A stretch of 35,024 nt of DNA from Sphingomonas trueperi (GCF_011927635.1 NZ_JAATJB010000025.1:1-35024); one strand, 5' to 3'; counted from the stretch's first letter, positions 21,764-29,294 are shown. Translations and numbers: made by a program. The notes: a model not told the origin generated them from the letters alone.

Positions 21764-23383
21764 ATGGCTGCAAAGGAAGTCCGTTTCTCGACCGACGCGC
21801 GTGACCGCATGCTGCGGGGCGTGGACACGCTCGCAGACGCGGTCAAGGTGACCCTCGGACCGAAGGGCCGCAACGTCGTGATCGACAAGAGCTTCGGCGC
21901 GCCGCGAATCACCAAGGACGGTGTCACGGTCGCGAAGGAGATCGAACTGAAGGACAAGTTCGAGAACATGGGCGCGCAACTGATCCGAGAGGTCGCGTCC
22001 AAGACCAATGATCTCGCCGGCGACGGGACCACGACCGCGACCGTCCTCGCCCAGGCGATCGTCCGCGAGGGCGCCAAGTCGGTCGCCGCCGGCATGAACC
22101 CGATGGACCTGAAGCGGGGCATCGATCTCGCCGTCGGAGCCGTGGTCGACGATCTCAAGGCGCATGCGCGCAGGATCAGCGCGAACAGCGAAATCGCCCA
22201 GGTCGCCACGATCTCCGCGAACGGCGACACCGAGGTCGGCCAGATCCTTGCCGAGGCGATGGAAAAGGTCGGCAACGAAGGTGTCATCACCGTCGAGGAG
22301 GCAAAGAGCCTCGCGACCGAACTCGAAGTCGTGGAGGGCATGCAGTTCGACCGCGGTTATCTCTCGCCCTATTTCATCACCAACCCCGAGAAGCTGCGGG
22401 TCGAGCTGGAAGATCCGTACATCCTGATCCACGAGAAGAAGCTCTCGAACCTGCAGGCGCTGGTGCCCCTGCTCGAAAAGGTGATCCAGTCGGGCCGCCC
22501 GCTGCTGATCATCGCAGAGGACGTCGAGGGTGACGCCCTGGCTACCCTGGTCGTCAACAAGCTGCGCGGCGGCCTCCAGGTCGCGGCCGTCAAGGCGCCG
22601 GGCTTTGGCGATCGGCGCAAGGCGATGCTCGAGGACATCGCCGTCCTCACCGGCGGCAATGTCGTCAGCGAGGACCTCGGCATCAAGCTCGAGAACGTCA
22701 CCGTCAACATGCTCGGTCGCGCCAAGAAGGTGGTGATCGACAAGGACGACACGACGATCATCGATGGCGCCGGCCAGAAGTCGGACATCGACGGCCGCGC
22801 CGCGCAGATCCGCCAGCAGATCGAGACGACCACCTCCGACTATGATCGCGAGAAGCTGCAGGAGCGGCTCGCCAAGCTCGCCGGCGGCGTCGCCGTGATC
22901 CGTGTCGGCGGCGCCACCGAGGTCGAGGTGAAGGAGAAGAAGGACCGGGTGGACGATGCGTTCCACGCCACGCGCGCTGCGGTCGAGGAGGGTATCCTGC
23001 CCGGGGGCGGCATCCCGCTGCTCCGCGCGGTCAAGGCGCTGGAAAGCCTCTCCGCGGCCAACGACGACCAGAAGGCCGGCATCGAGATCGTCCGCCGGGC
23101 CTTGAAGGCGCCGGCGCGCCAGATCGTCGACAATGCCGGCGAGGACGGCGCCTACGTGGTCGGGAAGCTCGGCGAGGGATCGGACTACAACTGGGGCTTC
23201 AACGCTGCCACCGGTGAGTATGAAGATCTCGTCCGGGCCGGCGTGATCGACCCGGCCAAGGTCGTGCGCACCGCGCTTCAGGATGCGGCGTCGGTTGCAG
23301 GGTTGCTCATCACAACCGAGGCGCTGATCGCGGAGCTGCCGAAGGACGAAAAGCCGGCGCCGGTTCCCGCGATGGACTATTAA
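21764..23383 (+). CDS. groEL: Chaperonin GroEL (accessory copy)
   Basis: The 539-residue product is full length for the 60-kDa chaperonin, which folds proteins with ATP in a double-ring complex. Present are KVTLGPKGRNVVIDKSFGAP (about 28-47), the ATPase loop AGDGTTTATVLAQ (about 85-97), the apical domain with VEGMQFDRGYLSPYF, and the C-terminal DPAKVVRTALQDAASVAGLLITTEA. The tail ends KPAPVPAMDY and lacks the Gly-Gly-Met repeats of housekeeping GroEL, a common mark of secondary copies. AGGAGG lies 9 nt before the ATG. The plasmid location makes a stress-specialised duplicate likely. Confidence 0.97.
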   Translation: MAAKEVRFSTDARDRMLRGVDTLADAVKVTLGPKGRNVVIDKSFGAPRITKDGVTVAKEIELKDKFENMGAQLIREVASKTNDLAGDGTTTATVLAQAIVREGAKSVAAGMNPMDLKRGIDLAVGAVVDDLKAHARRISANSEIAQVATISANGDTEVGQILAEAMEKVGNEGVITVEEAKSLATELEVVEGMQFDRGYLSPYFITNPEKLRVELEDPYILIHEKKLSNLQALVPLLEKVIQSGRPLLIIAEDVEGDALATLVVNKLRGGLQVAAVKAPGFGDRRKAMLEDIAVLTGGNVVSEDLGIKLENVTVNMLGRAKKVVIDKDDTTIIDGAGQKSDIDGRAAQIRQQIETTTSDYDREKLQERLAKLAGGVAVIRVGGATEVEVKEKKDRVDDAFHATRAAVEEGILPGGGIPLLRAVKALESLSAANDDQKAGIEIVRRALKAPARQIVDNAGEDGAYVVGKLGEGSDYNWGFNAATGEYEDLVRAGVIDPAKVVRTALQDAASVAGLLITTEALIAELPKDEKPAPVPAMDY

Positions 23384-23388
23384 AGGAT

Positions 23389-23408
23389 TGGGGGCCGCAA
23401 GGCCCCCA
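23389..23408 (+). terminator. Hairpin terminator after groEL
   Basis: TGGGGGCC pairs with GGCCCCCA around a GCAA tetraloop just after the groEL stop. There is no strong T-tract. The opposing kinase gene ends 23 bp further on, so the hairpin may serve both strands. Confidence 0.6.
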
Positions 23409-23431
23409 TCCGAACACTGAGTGCATTTCTC

Positions 23432-25417
23432 CTAGGCGGAGTCACCGGTCGCGCTCGCCGCCGCCCGGATCTCGGCCAGTTTGGCGGCCAGTTCGTCCTG
23501 TCGAAAGGGCTTCATGAGGCGCGGAAAGTCCGGAGTGATCTCGCTGCTCTCGGCATAGCCCGAGACGATCAGGACGGGCGTGCGCGCCCGCAGCGCGCGG
23601 CCGAGGGCCGCGCCCGACATCCCTGTCATCAGATGATCGGTGACCACGACGCTCGGGTTCATGCCGCTGTTCACCAGCTCCAGCGCGTCCTCCGCCGATT
23701 TCGCCTCGGTCACCTCATAGCCGATCGCGGAGAGCATCTGACTGACGCTCGAACGGACGAGATCGTCATCGTCGACAAGAAGGGCGGTTCCCTCCTGGGG
23801 CAGCGTTCCCTCGACCTTTGGCGCCGCGCGCTGCGGGGTCTCCGTCGACACGGGAAGGAGGATGTCCACCCGGGTCCCAGCATCGGGAACGGTCGTGATC
23901 GTGAGGGTTCCGCCGAGTTGCCGCGCCAGGCCATGCGCCATCGAAAGGCCAAGCCCTGTTCCCTTGCCCAGCCCCTTGGTCGAGAAGAACGGCTCGACGG
24001 CTCGCCTGGCTGTCTCCTCATCCATACCGATCCCGGTATCCGCGACCGCGAGGCTGATATAGCTGCCTGGGCTCAGGCCCTCGTCATTTTCCGCGCTGAA
24101 ATGCCGCTCGGATGCCGAGATGCGGAGCGTGCCCCCTTCGGGCATCGCGTCCCTCGCATTCACGCAAAGGTTGAGGAGCGCCATTTCGACCTGGTTGTGA
24201 TCGGCGCGCGCGGCAGGCAGCCCTTCCGGCACCTCGATCAACAAGCTGATCTTCGGCCCGATCGTCGATCCGACCAGCTCGACCATGCCGCGCACCAGCG
24301 TGCCGATATCGATCGCGCGGAGCTGCAACGGCTGCTGCCGCGCGAAGGCCAGCAGCCGCTGCACGAGCGCCCTCGCCCGCTCGGCCGACTGTATGGCACC
24401 CTCGATGAGGCGGCGCTGGCGCTCCGTCCCAAGTCCGCTGCGGCTCAGGATGTCCAGCCCGCCCACGATCGGCGTCAGGAGGTTGTTGAAGTCGTGCGCG
24501 ACGCCGCCGGTAAGCTGACCCATCGCCTCGAGCTTCTGCGCCTGACGGAGCGCCTCCTCGGCCCGCTTGCGGTCGGTGATGTCGAGCGCTTCCACGATGA
24601 GTGCCAGCGTATCGCCTTGCGGACCACGCATCGGCCGCATGCCCACGTCGAATGAGCGCGGGCCGATCGGAAGATGGATGGTCAATTCTTTTTGCAAGGT
24701 CACGCCCGCTGCGACCCGCAGCACACCAGCCTTCACGGCGTTGTGAAGGTCGGGCGAATGCGCGAACCACGGAGTCTCCCATAGGGGCTTGCCGACCACA
24801 TCCTCGAGCCGCGCCTCGATCCCCGCCAACGCAGTGGCGTTCGCGTCCAGGACGGTCCCGTCGAGATCAATGAGCAGCTGATATTGGTTGTTGGTCTGGA
24901 AGATCGCCCGCATCCGCGCTTCGCCCAACGTTAGCTCGGCGGTTCGCTCCTCGACCTTGCGCTCAAGGGAGCCGGTGAGGCTACGCAGCTCCTCGAGGCG
25001 CGCGCGTGCCTCATATTGCCGGCGGCGGGCGCGCAGCGCCGCGCGCGCCAGGCTCATGAGGGTAGTCGGATGGAAGGGGCGTTCGAGGAAGCTGACGTTC
25101 CCGAGCCGCTCCAGCAAGCGGGCAGCCTCGGGGTTGCGTTCGAGCCCGCTGCCCTGGTGCACGAGCAGCACGAACGGAAAGTCGGACCATTCTGGCTGGT
25201 CCGCGATCCATGCTTGCAGCGAGCCGGTGTCGGCACCGATCAGCGCCTCCGAGGTAACGACCGCGAGCCCTGCGCCTGCCCGGATCTCCTCGACCAGCCG
25301 TTCGACCGAGGGGCATTCGAGCGCGGTGATGCCGGCGTTCGCCAGAACGGTTGCGGCGACGTCTGCATCCCGGCCGAAGGGCGCGAGTATCAGCGCGCGC
25401 TCCGAAAGTTCGGGCAT
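23432..25417 (-). CDS. Hybrid sensor histidine kinase with PAS and C-terminal receiver
   Basis: From ATG 25417 the product is 661 residues. Order: a degenerate receiver-like N-terminal domain (about 5-125), coiled coil (about 130-165, ending KVEERTAELT), a PAS domain (about 168-290, MRAIFQTNNQYQLLIDLDG), H-box GGVAHDFNNLLTPIVGGLD (His at about 310), ATPase domain with NLCVNARDAMPEGG, DTGIGM and GTGLGLSMAHG, and a receiver (about 540-650) with LLVDDDD and the phospho-acceptor Asp in VVVTDHLMTG, plus the KPF motif. There are no membrane helices, so it senses in the cytosol. The ATG overlaps the TGA of the KaiC-like gene (TGATG), so the two are translationally coupled and probably act together. 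Confidence 0.92.
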   Translation of the reverse strand: MPELSERALILAPFGRDADVAATVLANAGITALECPSVERLVEEIRAGAGLAVVTSEALIGADTGSLQAWIADQPEWSDFPFVLLVHQGSGLERNPEAARLLERLGNVSFLERPFHPTTLMSLARAALRARRRQYEARARLEELRSLTGSLERKVEERTAELTLGEARMRAIFQTNNQYQLLIDLDGTVLDANATALAGIEARLEDVVGKPLWETPWFAHSPDLHNAVKAGVLRVAAGVTLQKELTIHLPIGPRSFDVGMRPMRGPQGDTLALIVEALDITDRKRAEEALRQAQKLEAMGQLTGGVAHDFNNLLTPIVGGLDILSRSGLGTERQRRLIEGAIQSAERARALVQRLLAFARQQPLQLRAIDIGTLVRGMVELVGSTIGPKISLLIEVPEGLPAARADHNQVEMALLNLCVNARDAMPEGGTLRISASERHFSAENDEGLSPGSYISLAVADTGIGMDEETARRAVEPFFSTKGLGKGTGLGLSMAHGLARQLGGTLTITTVPDAGTRVDILLPVSTETPQRAAPKVEGTLPQEGTALLVDDDDLVRSSVSQMLSAIGYEVTEAKSAEDALELVNSGMNPSVVVTDHLMTGMSGAALGRALRARTPVLIVSGYAESSEITPDFPRLMKPFRQDELAAKLAEIRAAASATGDSA

Positions 25418-26898
25418 CAATGGCGTTCTTCGATCAGCTCAGGTGCATCCCCGAAGAGGCTGCGCACGCCGCGCGCCATTCCCTGGAACGAGACCAGCGC
25501 TTCGCCGATCCGGACCCCGTCGGCGCCAATGCTATATTCGCGGATGGTGTCTTCATGCGCACCGGTTCGCTTTTTCACGACCGAGATCGCCCGGCGGAGA
25601 CGGCCGCGCGTCTCGAAGTAGCGCAGCAGGATCACCGTGTCGGCGAGATAGGTGACATCGACGGGGGTTCGCGTATCGCCGACCAGCCCGTGCTGCGCGA
25701 TGGTCACGAACGTCGTTGCGCCCTGGCGGTTCAGATACTGCAGCAGCTCGTGCATGTGCAGCACCAGGGCGTTCTCGCCCGGCATCGCGGCCTGGTAACC
25801 ATTAAGGCTATCCACCACCACCGTCCTCGCGCCATTCTCCTCGACGCATTTCCGGACCCGCGCTGAAAGCTCTCCGGGGGTGAGCTCGGCGGCGTCGATC
25901 TGCTCGACCTGCAAGGCACCGGCGTCCATCATCGCGATGATGTCGATTCCGAGCCCTCTTGCGCGTTCGGCAAGGAGCCCGACCTCCTCGTCGAACACGA
26001 ACAACGCCGCCTTCTCTCCTTTCTTCACGGCCGCGGCGACGAACGTCAGCACGAGAAGAGACTTCCCCGTTCCTGCAGGGCCCAGGATCAGCACGCTCGA
26101 TCCACGCTCCAGACCACCCCCCGTCAGCGCGTCCAGTTCGGTGATCTCGGTCGTGACCTTGTCGCGCTCGAAGCTGGACCGGTGCTCGGCCGAGATCAGG
26201 CGCGGAAATACGCGGGCGCCGCCTCGTTCGATGACGAAGTCGTGATAGCCGCCGCGAAAGCCTCGCCCGCGATATTTGGCGACCCTGATCCGCCGGCGCT
26301 CCGGACCGTATTCTCTTGCGAGCTCCTCCAGGCAGACCACACCATGCGCGACGCTGTGAACGGTCTTGTCTTCGGTCTCCGTCGTCATGTCGTCGAGCAT
26401 CAGCACGATCGTGCCCTGGCCCGCGAAATAGTGCTTTAACGCGAGGACCTGTCGCCGGTAGCGGAGCGAGCTCTGCGACAGCAGTCTTATTTCCGAGAGG
26501 CTGTCAAGGACCAGCCGGTCGGGCTTCGATCGCGTGAAGGCTTCGAATATTCTCCGGGTCGTCTCCACCAGCTCGAGGTCCGACGAGTAGAGCAAGCTCT
26601 GCTGCTGCTTCTCGTCAACGAGGCTATCGGGGGAGATCAACTCGACGATCTCGACGCCGTCGAGCGCCCACCCGTGCGCTGCGGCGGCGGCGCGCAGCTC
26701 TTCCTCGCTTTCGGAGAGCGTCAGATACAGCACCTTCTCTCCGTTCCGGGCCCCTTCGAGCAGGAACTGCATCGCGACCGTGGTCTTGCCCGTTCCCGGC
26801 AGGCCCTCGAGGAGAAAGACTCTGCCGCGGCTCAACCCTCCACCGAGGATGTCATCAAGGCCCGGCACTCCCGTTCCAGCAGGCTCTTCGCTATTCAC
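25417..26898 (-). CDS. KaiC-like double RecA-domain ATPase
   Basis: From GTG 26898 the product is 493 residues (the frame is open to ATG 27000, adding 34 Cys/Arg/Gly-rich residues). Two RecA-like domains are seen. In domain 1, GVPGLDDILGGGL precedes Walker A GLPGTGKTT, then the catalytic LSESEEEL region and Walker B RLVLDSLSEIRLL. In domain 2, LDALTGGGLERGSS precedes GPAGTGKS, then FDEEVGLL and Walker B TVVVDSLNGYQ. This is the KaiC layout: hexameric ATPase with possible autophosphorylation. Non-cyanobacterial KaiC homologues are linked to stress responses rather than circadian timing. No kaiA or kaiB is visible. It is coupled to a hybrid kinase, and an operator lies at 27085. Confidence 0.9.
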   Translation of the reverse strand: MNSEEPAGTGVPGLDDILGGGLSRGRVFLLEGLPGTGKTTVAMQFLLEGARNGEKVLYLTLSESEEELRAAAAAHGWALDGVEIVELISPDSLVDEKQQQSLLYSSDLELVETTRRIFEAFTRSKPDRLVLDSLSEIRLLSQSSLRYRRQVLALKHYFAGQGTIVLMLDDMTTETEDKTVHSVAHGVVCLEELAREYGPERRRIRVAKYRGRGFRGGYHDFVIERGGARVFPRLISAEHRSSFERDKVTTEITELDALTGGGLERGSSVLILGPAGTGKSLLVLTFVAAAVKKGEKAALFVFDEEVGLLAERARGLGIDIIAMMDAGALQVEQIDAAELTPGELSARVRKCVEENGARTVVVDSLNGYQAAMPGENALVLHMHELLQYLNRQGATTFVTIAQHGLVGDTRTPVDVTYLADTVILLRYFETRGRLRRAISVVKKRTGAHEDTIREYSIGADGVRIGEALVSFQGMARGVRSLFGDAPELIEERH

Positions 26899-27084
26899 CG
26901 TACAACTTGCCCCCTTCGAGCACGGGTTCCCCCGACCGTTCTGCGCGCCCCGCGCCGCCTGACGACGTATCGCGGGGCAGGAGCGACCCTCGTTGAACAT
27001 GCCGACAAAGCACCCAGCGAAGCCTGGATTGCTGCCCCACGGCGCCCCGCCAGAAAGGGTGCCGGATCAGAGATGTAATCGTCC

Positions 27085-27098
27085 CTGAGCTATATCAG
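27085..27098 (-). promoter_or_regulatory. Crp/Fnr-type operator, site E (CTGAGCTATATCAG)
   Basis: Read on the minus strand it is CTGATATAGCTCAG. It shares the TAGCTCAG half with sites A, B, C and D. Its centre is 91 bp before ATG 27000 and 193 bp before GTG 26898 of the KaiC-like gene. Confidence 0.65.
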
Positions 27099-27223
27099 TC
27101 TGTCATGCAGGTGCCGGTCAGCCGCTACCCGACTCGAGGAGCCTGGCGAGCTTTACCCGCCCGCCTGTTCCCCACTGAGCCGATCACCTCCCCCACAGTT
27201 TCTCGCCGCGAAGACAACCGCTC

Positions 27224-27254
27224 GTGGCACTTTACCCCGCCGGTAAAGTGCCAC
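27224..27254. repeat. Perfect 13-bp inverted repeat
   Basis: GTGGCACTTTACC (27224-27236) and GGTAAAGTGCCAC (27242-27254) are perfectly complementary around CCGCC. No T-tract follows, so it is not an obvious terminator. It might be a protein-binding or recombination site, or a terminator for a gene that is no longer present. Confidence 0.6.
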
Positions 27255-27336
27255 AGCTGTTCATTCCCTCCCGAGCCTCGCCGGATCGGCAAAGCTTCGG
27301 ACTAGTCGTCAGAAGGCGCAGGACGGGCGGCTCCCC

Positions 27337-27354
27337 TTGCCAAATTTTGCCAAA
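27337..27354 (+). repeat. Direct repeats TTGCCAAA before parD
   Basis: TTGCCAAA occurs at 27337-27344 and 27347-27354, ten bases apart, one helical turn. It lies 20 bp before the parD ATG and could be the autoregulatory site bound by the ParD antitoxin. Confidence 0.35.
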
Positions 27355-27373
27355 CCCCTTAACTATCGCGGCC

Positions 27374-27607
27374 ATGAGCACGATGAACATCTCGCTGCCC
27401 GATACGCTGAAGGCTTTCGTGGACGAGCAGGTTGCCGGCCGCGGCTACGGCACGAGCAGCGAGTATGTCCGCGAGCTCATCCGCAAGGACCAGGACCGCC
27501 AGAGATTGCGCCGGCTGCTGCTCGACGGCGCTGAATCCGCCCCGGGCGCCCCAGCAGACGACACCTATTTCGAAGGACTGCGCGTGCGGGCTCGCCGCAC
27601 GGCATGA
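27374..27607 (+). CDS. parD: ParD-family antitoxin
   Basis: The 77-residue product has the ribbon-helix-helix start typical of ParD: MSTMNISLPDTLKAFVDEQV, then GYGTSSEYVRELIRKDQDR, and a C-terminal part that would wrap the toxin. It neutralises ParE and represses its own operon. Its TGA overlaps the ATG of parE (ATGA), the usual antitoxin-first arrangement. No good Shine-Dalgarno box is visible before the ATG. The position next to transfer genes fits plasmid addiction. Confidence 0.93.
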   Translation: MSTMNISLPDTLKAFVDEQVAGRGYGTSSEYVRELIRKDQDRQRLRRLLLDGAESAPGAPADDTYFEGLRVRARRTA

Positions 27608-27948
27608 CCATGAAGCGGGTCGTGCCCCGCGACCAGGCCCATCGCGACGTCGAGAACGCCATCGACCACTATGCTCACGAGGCTGGGCCGGACATCGCGC
27701 TCGGCTTCGTGACCTCGCTAGAAGCAGCCTACCGCGCGATCGCAGAGCAACCGGGCATCGGCTCTCCGCGTTACGCGCACGAGCTTATGTTGCCGGGTCT
27801 GCGACATCGTCGTCTCGCTCGCTTTCCGTGGCTCGTCTTCTACGTCGAACGCGACGATCACATCGACATATGGCGCGTGCTCGACGCACGACGCGATATT
27901 CCGACGTGGCTCGACGACCCCGACAGCCATGAGCCCACATCGCGCTGA
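27604..27948 (+). CDS. parE: ParE/RelE-superfamily toxin
   Basis: The 114-residue product fits the ParE toxin fold: an N-terminal helix pair (DQAHRDVENAIDHYAHEAGPDIALGF), IAEQPGIGSPRYAHELMLPGLRHRRLARFPWLVFYVERDD and IDIWRVLDARRDIPTWL. ParE toxins poison DNA gyrase. Length is normal to slightly long, because of a C-terminal DDPDSHEPTSR tail. It is translated from an ATGA overlap with parD. Confidence 0.93.
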   Translation: MTMKRVVPRDQAHRDVENAIDHYAHEAGPDIALGFVTSLEAAYRAIAEQPGIGSPRYAHELMLPGLRHRRLARFPWLVFYVERDDHIDIWRVLDARRDIPTWLDDPDSHEPTSR

Positions 27949-27959
27949 GGTCCGGGCGC

Positions 27960-27971
27960 CCAAACGTTTGG
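27960..27971. repeat. 12-bp palindrome CCAAACGTTTGG
   Basis: A perfect palindrome 12 bp after parE and 105 bp before the winged-helix gene. It may be an operator for either. Short palindromes occur by chance, so confidence is low. Confidence 0.3.
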
Positions 27972-28042
27972 CGGCTGTGCCGGCTTGCGAGCCAGGCACG
28001 CGACACCTCGATAAAATGGACGCGCCACAACAAGAGGGATTC

Positions 28043-28079
28043 ACATGAGAATCGAGATGTGCTTGATTCGTTCTCATGT
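28043..28079 (+). promoter_or_regulatory. Inverted repeat spanning the start of the winged-helix gene
   Basis: ACATGAGAA (28043-28051) and TTCTCATGT (28071-28079) are perfectly complementary with 19 bp between. The right arm contains the presumed ATG (28076-28078). This could be an autoregulatory operator, or an RNA hairpin that hides the start codon. Confidence 0.5.
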
Positions 28080-28735
28080 TCCAACCGGACTTCTTCGCCG
28101 CCGAAGGCAATGCGGAACGAGCAGCGCCGCAGGCCGCACCTGCGTTGGACCTGCCGGGCCTTCTGGATCGCTTGACGTCAGTCTGCGAGCGGCCCCGCTA
28201 TAGCTTCATGGTACTCAATCTGATTGCACAGGCGAGCGCCCAAAGTGGTTCGGCCGGCCCTTACGTCCGTGAAGGTGACCGCCTAGTGCCGGTGCGGGAC
28301 TGGCTATGCGATGCCCTGGTGCCCGTGGCCCGGCGCGACCCCCGTCGCCTTGCGATCGCCGACAAGGTTCGAGCGGAACTCGAGCAGCGCAATGAGCTTC
28401 CCGCCGACGCGGCGGTCGCCGCACGGCTGATCACAGCCGAAGTCCAAAAGCGGATCCGTCTCTCCGGACGCACGAACGTGAGCCGCGCGGTCTCGGAGCT
28501 CGTCAAGGCCGGCCTCATGCAGCGTCACTATCAGGGCTACCGCGTCGATCATCATAATCGCGGTGCCCAGCGCCAGGCCGTCTACACGATCACTGACGAG
28601 GTGCGGCGCGCGCTCTATCCTGGTCATGAGTTTGCAAGGAATGACCGGCGGCCGGCTGACGGCAACGGTGAGCACCGTCGCTCCTCCCACGCTGCACAGG
28701 CCCAATCCGCTACAAAGACTCGAGCTCCGCGCTGA
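28076..28735 (+). CDS. Probable winged-helix plasmid regulator
   Basis: I do not recognise a named family. The 219-residue soluble protein has LDLPGLLDRLTSVCERPRYSFMVLNLI near the N-terminus, a charged middle (RDWLCDALVPVARRDPRRLAIADKV), and a segment that looks like a helix-turn-helix with wing: RIRLSGRTNVSRAVSELVKAGLMQRHYQGYRV (in parts: TNVSRAVSELVKAGLM). The tail is low-complexity. No Shine-Dalgarno box precedes the ATG, so the message may be leaderless or the start may be regulated by the inverted repeat that covers it. Its position between parDE and tra genes suggests control of transfer or maintenance, which is inference. Confidence 0.62.
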   Translation: MFQPDFFAAEGNAERAAPQAAPALDLPGLLDRLTSVCERPRYSFMVLNLIAQASAQSGSAGPYVREGDRLVPVRDWLCDALVPVARRDPRRLAIADKVRAELEQRNELPADAAVAARLITAEVQKRIRLSGRTNVSRAVSELVKAGLMQRHYQGYRVDHHNRGAQRQAVYTITDEVRRALYPGHEFARNDRRPADGNGEHRRSSHAAQAQSATKTRAPR

Positions 28736-28761
28736 TCCTCCTTCGCTGACGGCGCTCGAAC

Positions 28762-29010
28762 TCAGGCCGGGCGGAACGGTTGCAGGAGCCTGATCCCGTC
28801 CTCGATCGAGCCTTCCATCAGCTCCAGGAGCTGCGGCACCAGTTCCTGCATGCGTGGCGCGTGGAGATGGGCATCGAGCGCTTCCCGGCCGATCCAGCGC
28901 TCGTAGAAGACGAAGGTGCCGGGCTGCCCGTCCACCTCGTGCGGTTCGTAATCGATGCAGCCTGCATCGTGGCGGGACGGCGTAACCGCGCGGGTGAGGA
29001 ACGCCTTCAT
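28762..29010 (-). CDS. Antibiotic-biosynthesis-monooxygenase-fold protein, probably N-terminally truncated
   Basis: The 82-residue product shows the YgiN/ABM pattern: DAGCIDYEPHEVDGQPGTFVFYERWIGREALDAHLHAPRMQELV. ABM-fold proteins are about 95-105 residues and begin with a beta strand such as xVxVxxxxVKPG; here that strand is missing before MKAFLTRAVTPSR. The frame continues upstream (encoding HKQWRREAE before the Met) into the hairpin region without a family-like start, so the gene may be a 5'-truncated remnant. It converges on the winged-helix gene and lies back-to-back with the small membrane-protein gene. Confidence 0.6.
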   Translation of the reverse strand: MKAFLTRAVTPSRHDAGCIDYEPHEVDGQPGTFVFYERWIGREALDAHLHAPRMQELVPQLLELMEGSIEDGIRLLQPFRPA

Positions 29011-29040
29011 CTCGGCTTCGCGTCTCCATTGCTTGTGATC

Positions 29041-29079
29041 GAACCTCGAACCTTGTATGTTGGGTAGGTTCGGAGGTTC
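29041..29079 (+). promoter_or_regulatory. Hairpin covering the ribosome binding site of the 29082 gene
   Basis: GAACCTCGAACC (29041-29052) is complementary to GGTTCGGAGGTTC (29067-29079) with one bulged base and a 14-nt loop. The 3' arm contains the GGAGG ribosome binding site. It is also two copies of GAACC in each arm, so a DNA-level operator is an alternative. Confidence 0.5.
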
Positions 29080-29081
29080 TC

Positions 29082-29285
29082 ATGCTGACGCTCGATACAG
29101 CGACATTCGCGGCGACCAAGGACAATCCTGGCGGTCCGATAATGCTTCTCGTAGACGACGGCGTCGAACCCCACGGCCCAGTCACTGATACCGAAGGCAA
29201 TGTTAGCAAGGCAGGCGCAGCTGCCTACCTGCTGGCGTATGCTCTTCTAGCTGGCTTCGTCGGCTACTTGTTTGTCGCAATCTAG
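29082..29285 (+). CDS. Small single-pass membrane protein, unknown
   Basis: The 67-residue product has a soluble N-terminal part (about 1-45, MLTLDTATFAATKDNPGG, with VDDGVEPHGPVTDTEG) and one C-terminal membrane helix (about 46-65, AAAYLLAYALLAGFVGYLF). No family is recognised. GGAGG lies 5 nt before the ATG but in the arm of a hairpin. It ends 9 bp before the converging end of traG. Its size and tail-anchored layout resemble small membrane regulators, but that is speculative. Confidence 0.6.
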   Translation: MLTLDTATFAATKDNPGGPIMLLVDDGVEPHGPVTDTEGNVSKAGAAAYLLAYALLAGFVGYLFVAI

Positions 29286-29294
29286 AGTACACGA

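Larger units (their letters stand above)
27001..27373. other. Gap between KaiC-like gene and parD
   Basis: No supported gene. It holds operator site E (27085-27098), a perfect 13-bp inverted repeat (27224-27254) and TTGCCAAA direct repeats (27337-27354) just before parD. It appears to be the border between the stress-gene cargo and the plasmid maintenance and transfer genes. Confidence 0.45.

Noticed and set aside
21380..22966. 528-codon leftward frame opposite groESL
   Set aside because: Mirror frame of groES/groEL; His/Asp/Leu-rich composition without motifs.
27105..27305. 66-codon rightward frame just after site E
   Set aside because: No ribosome binding site; it runs through the 13-bp inverted repeat and has random-like composition.
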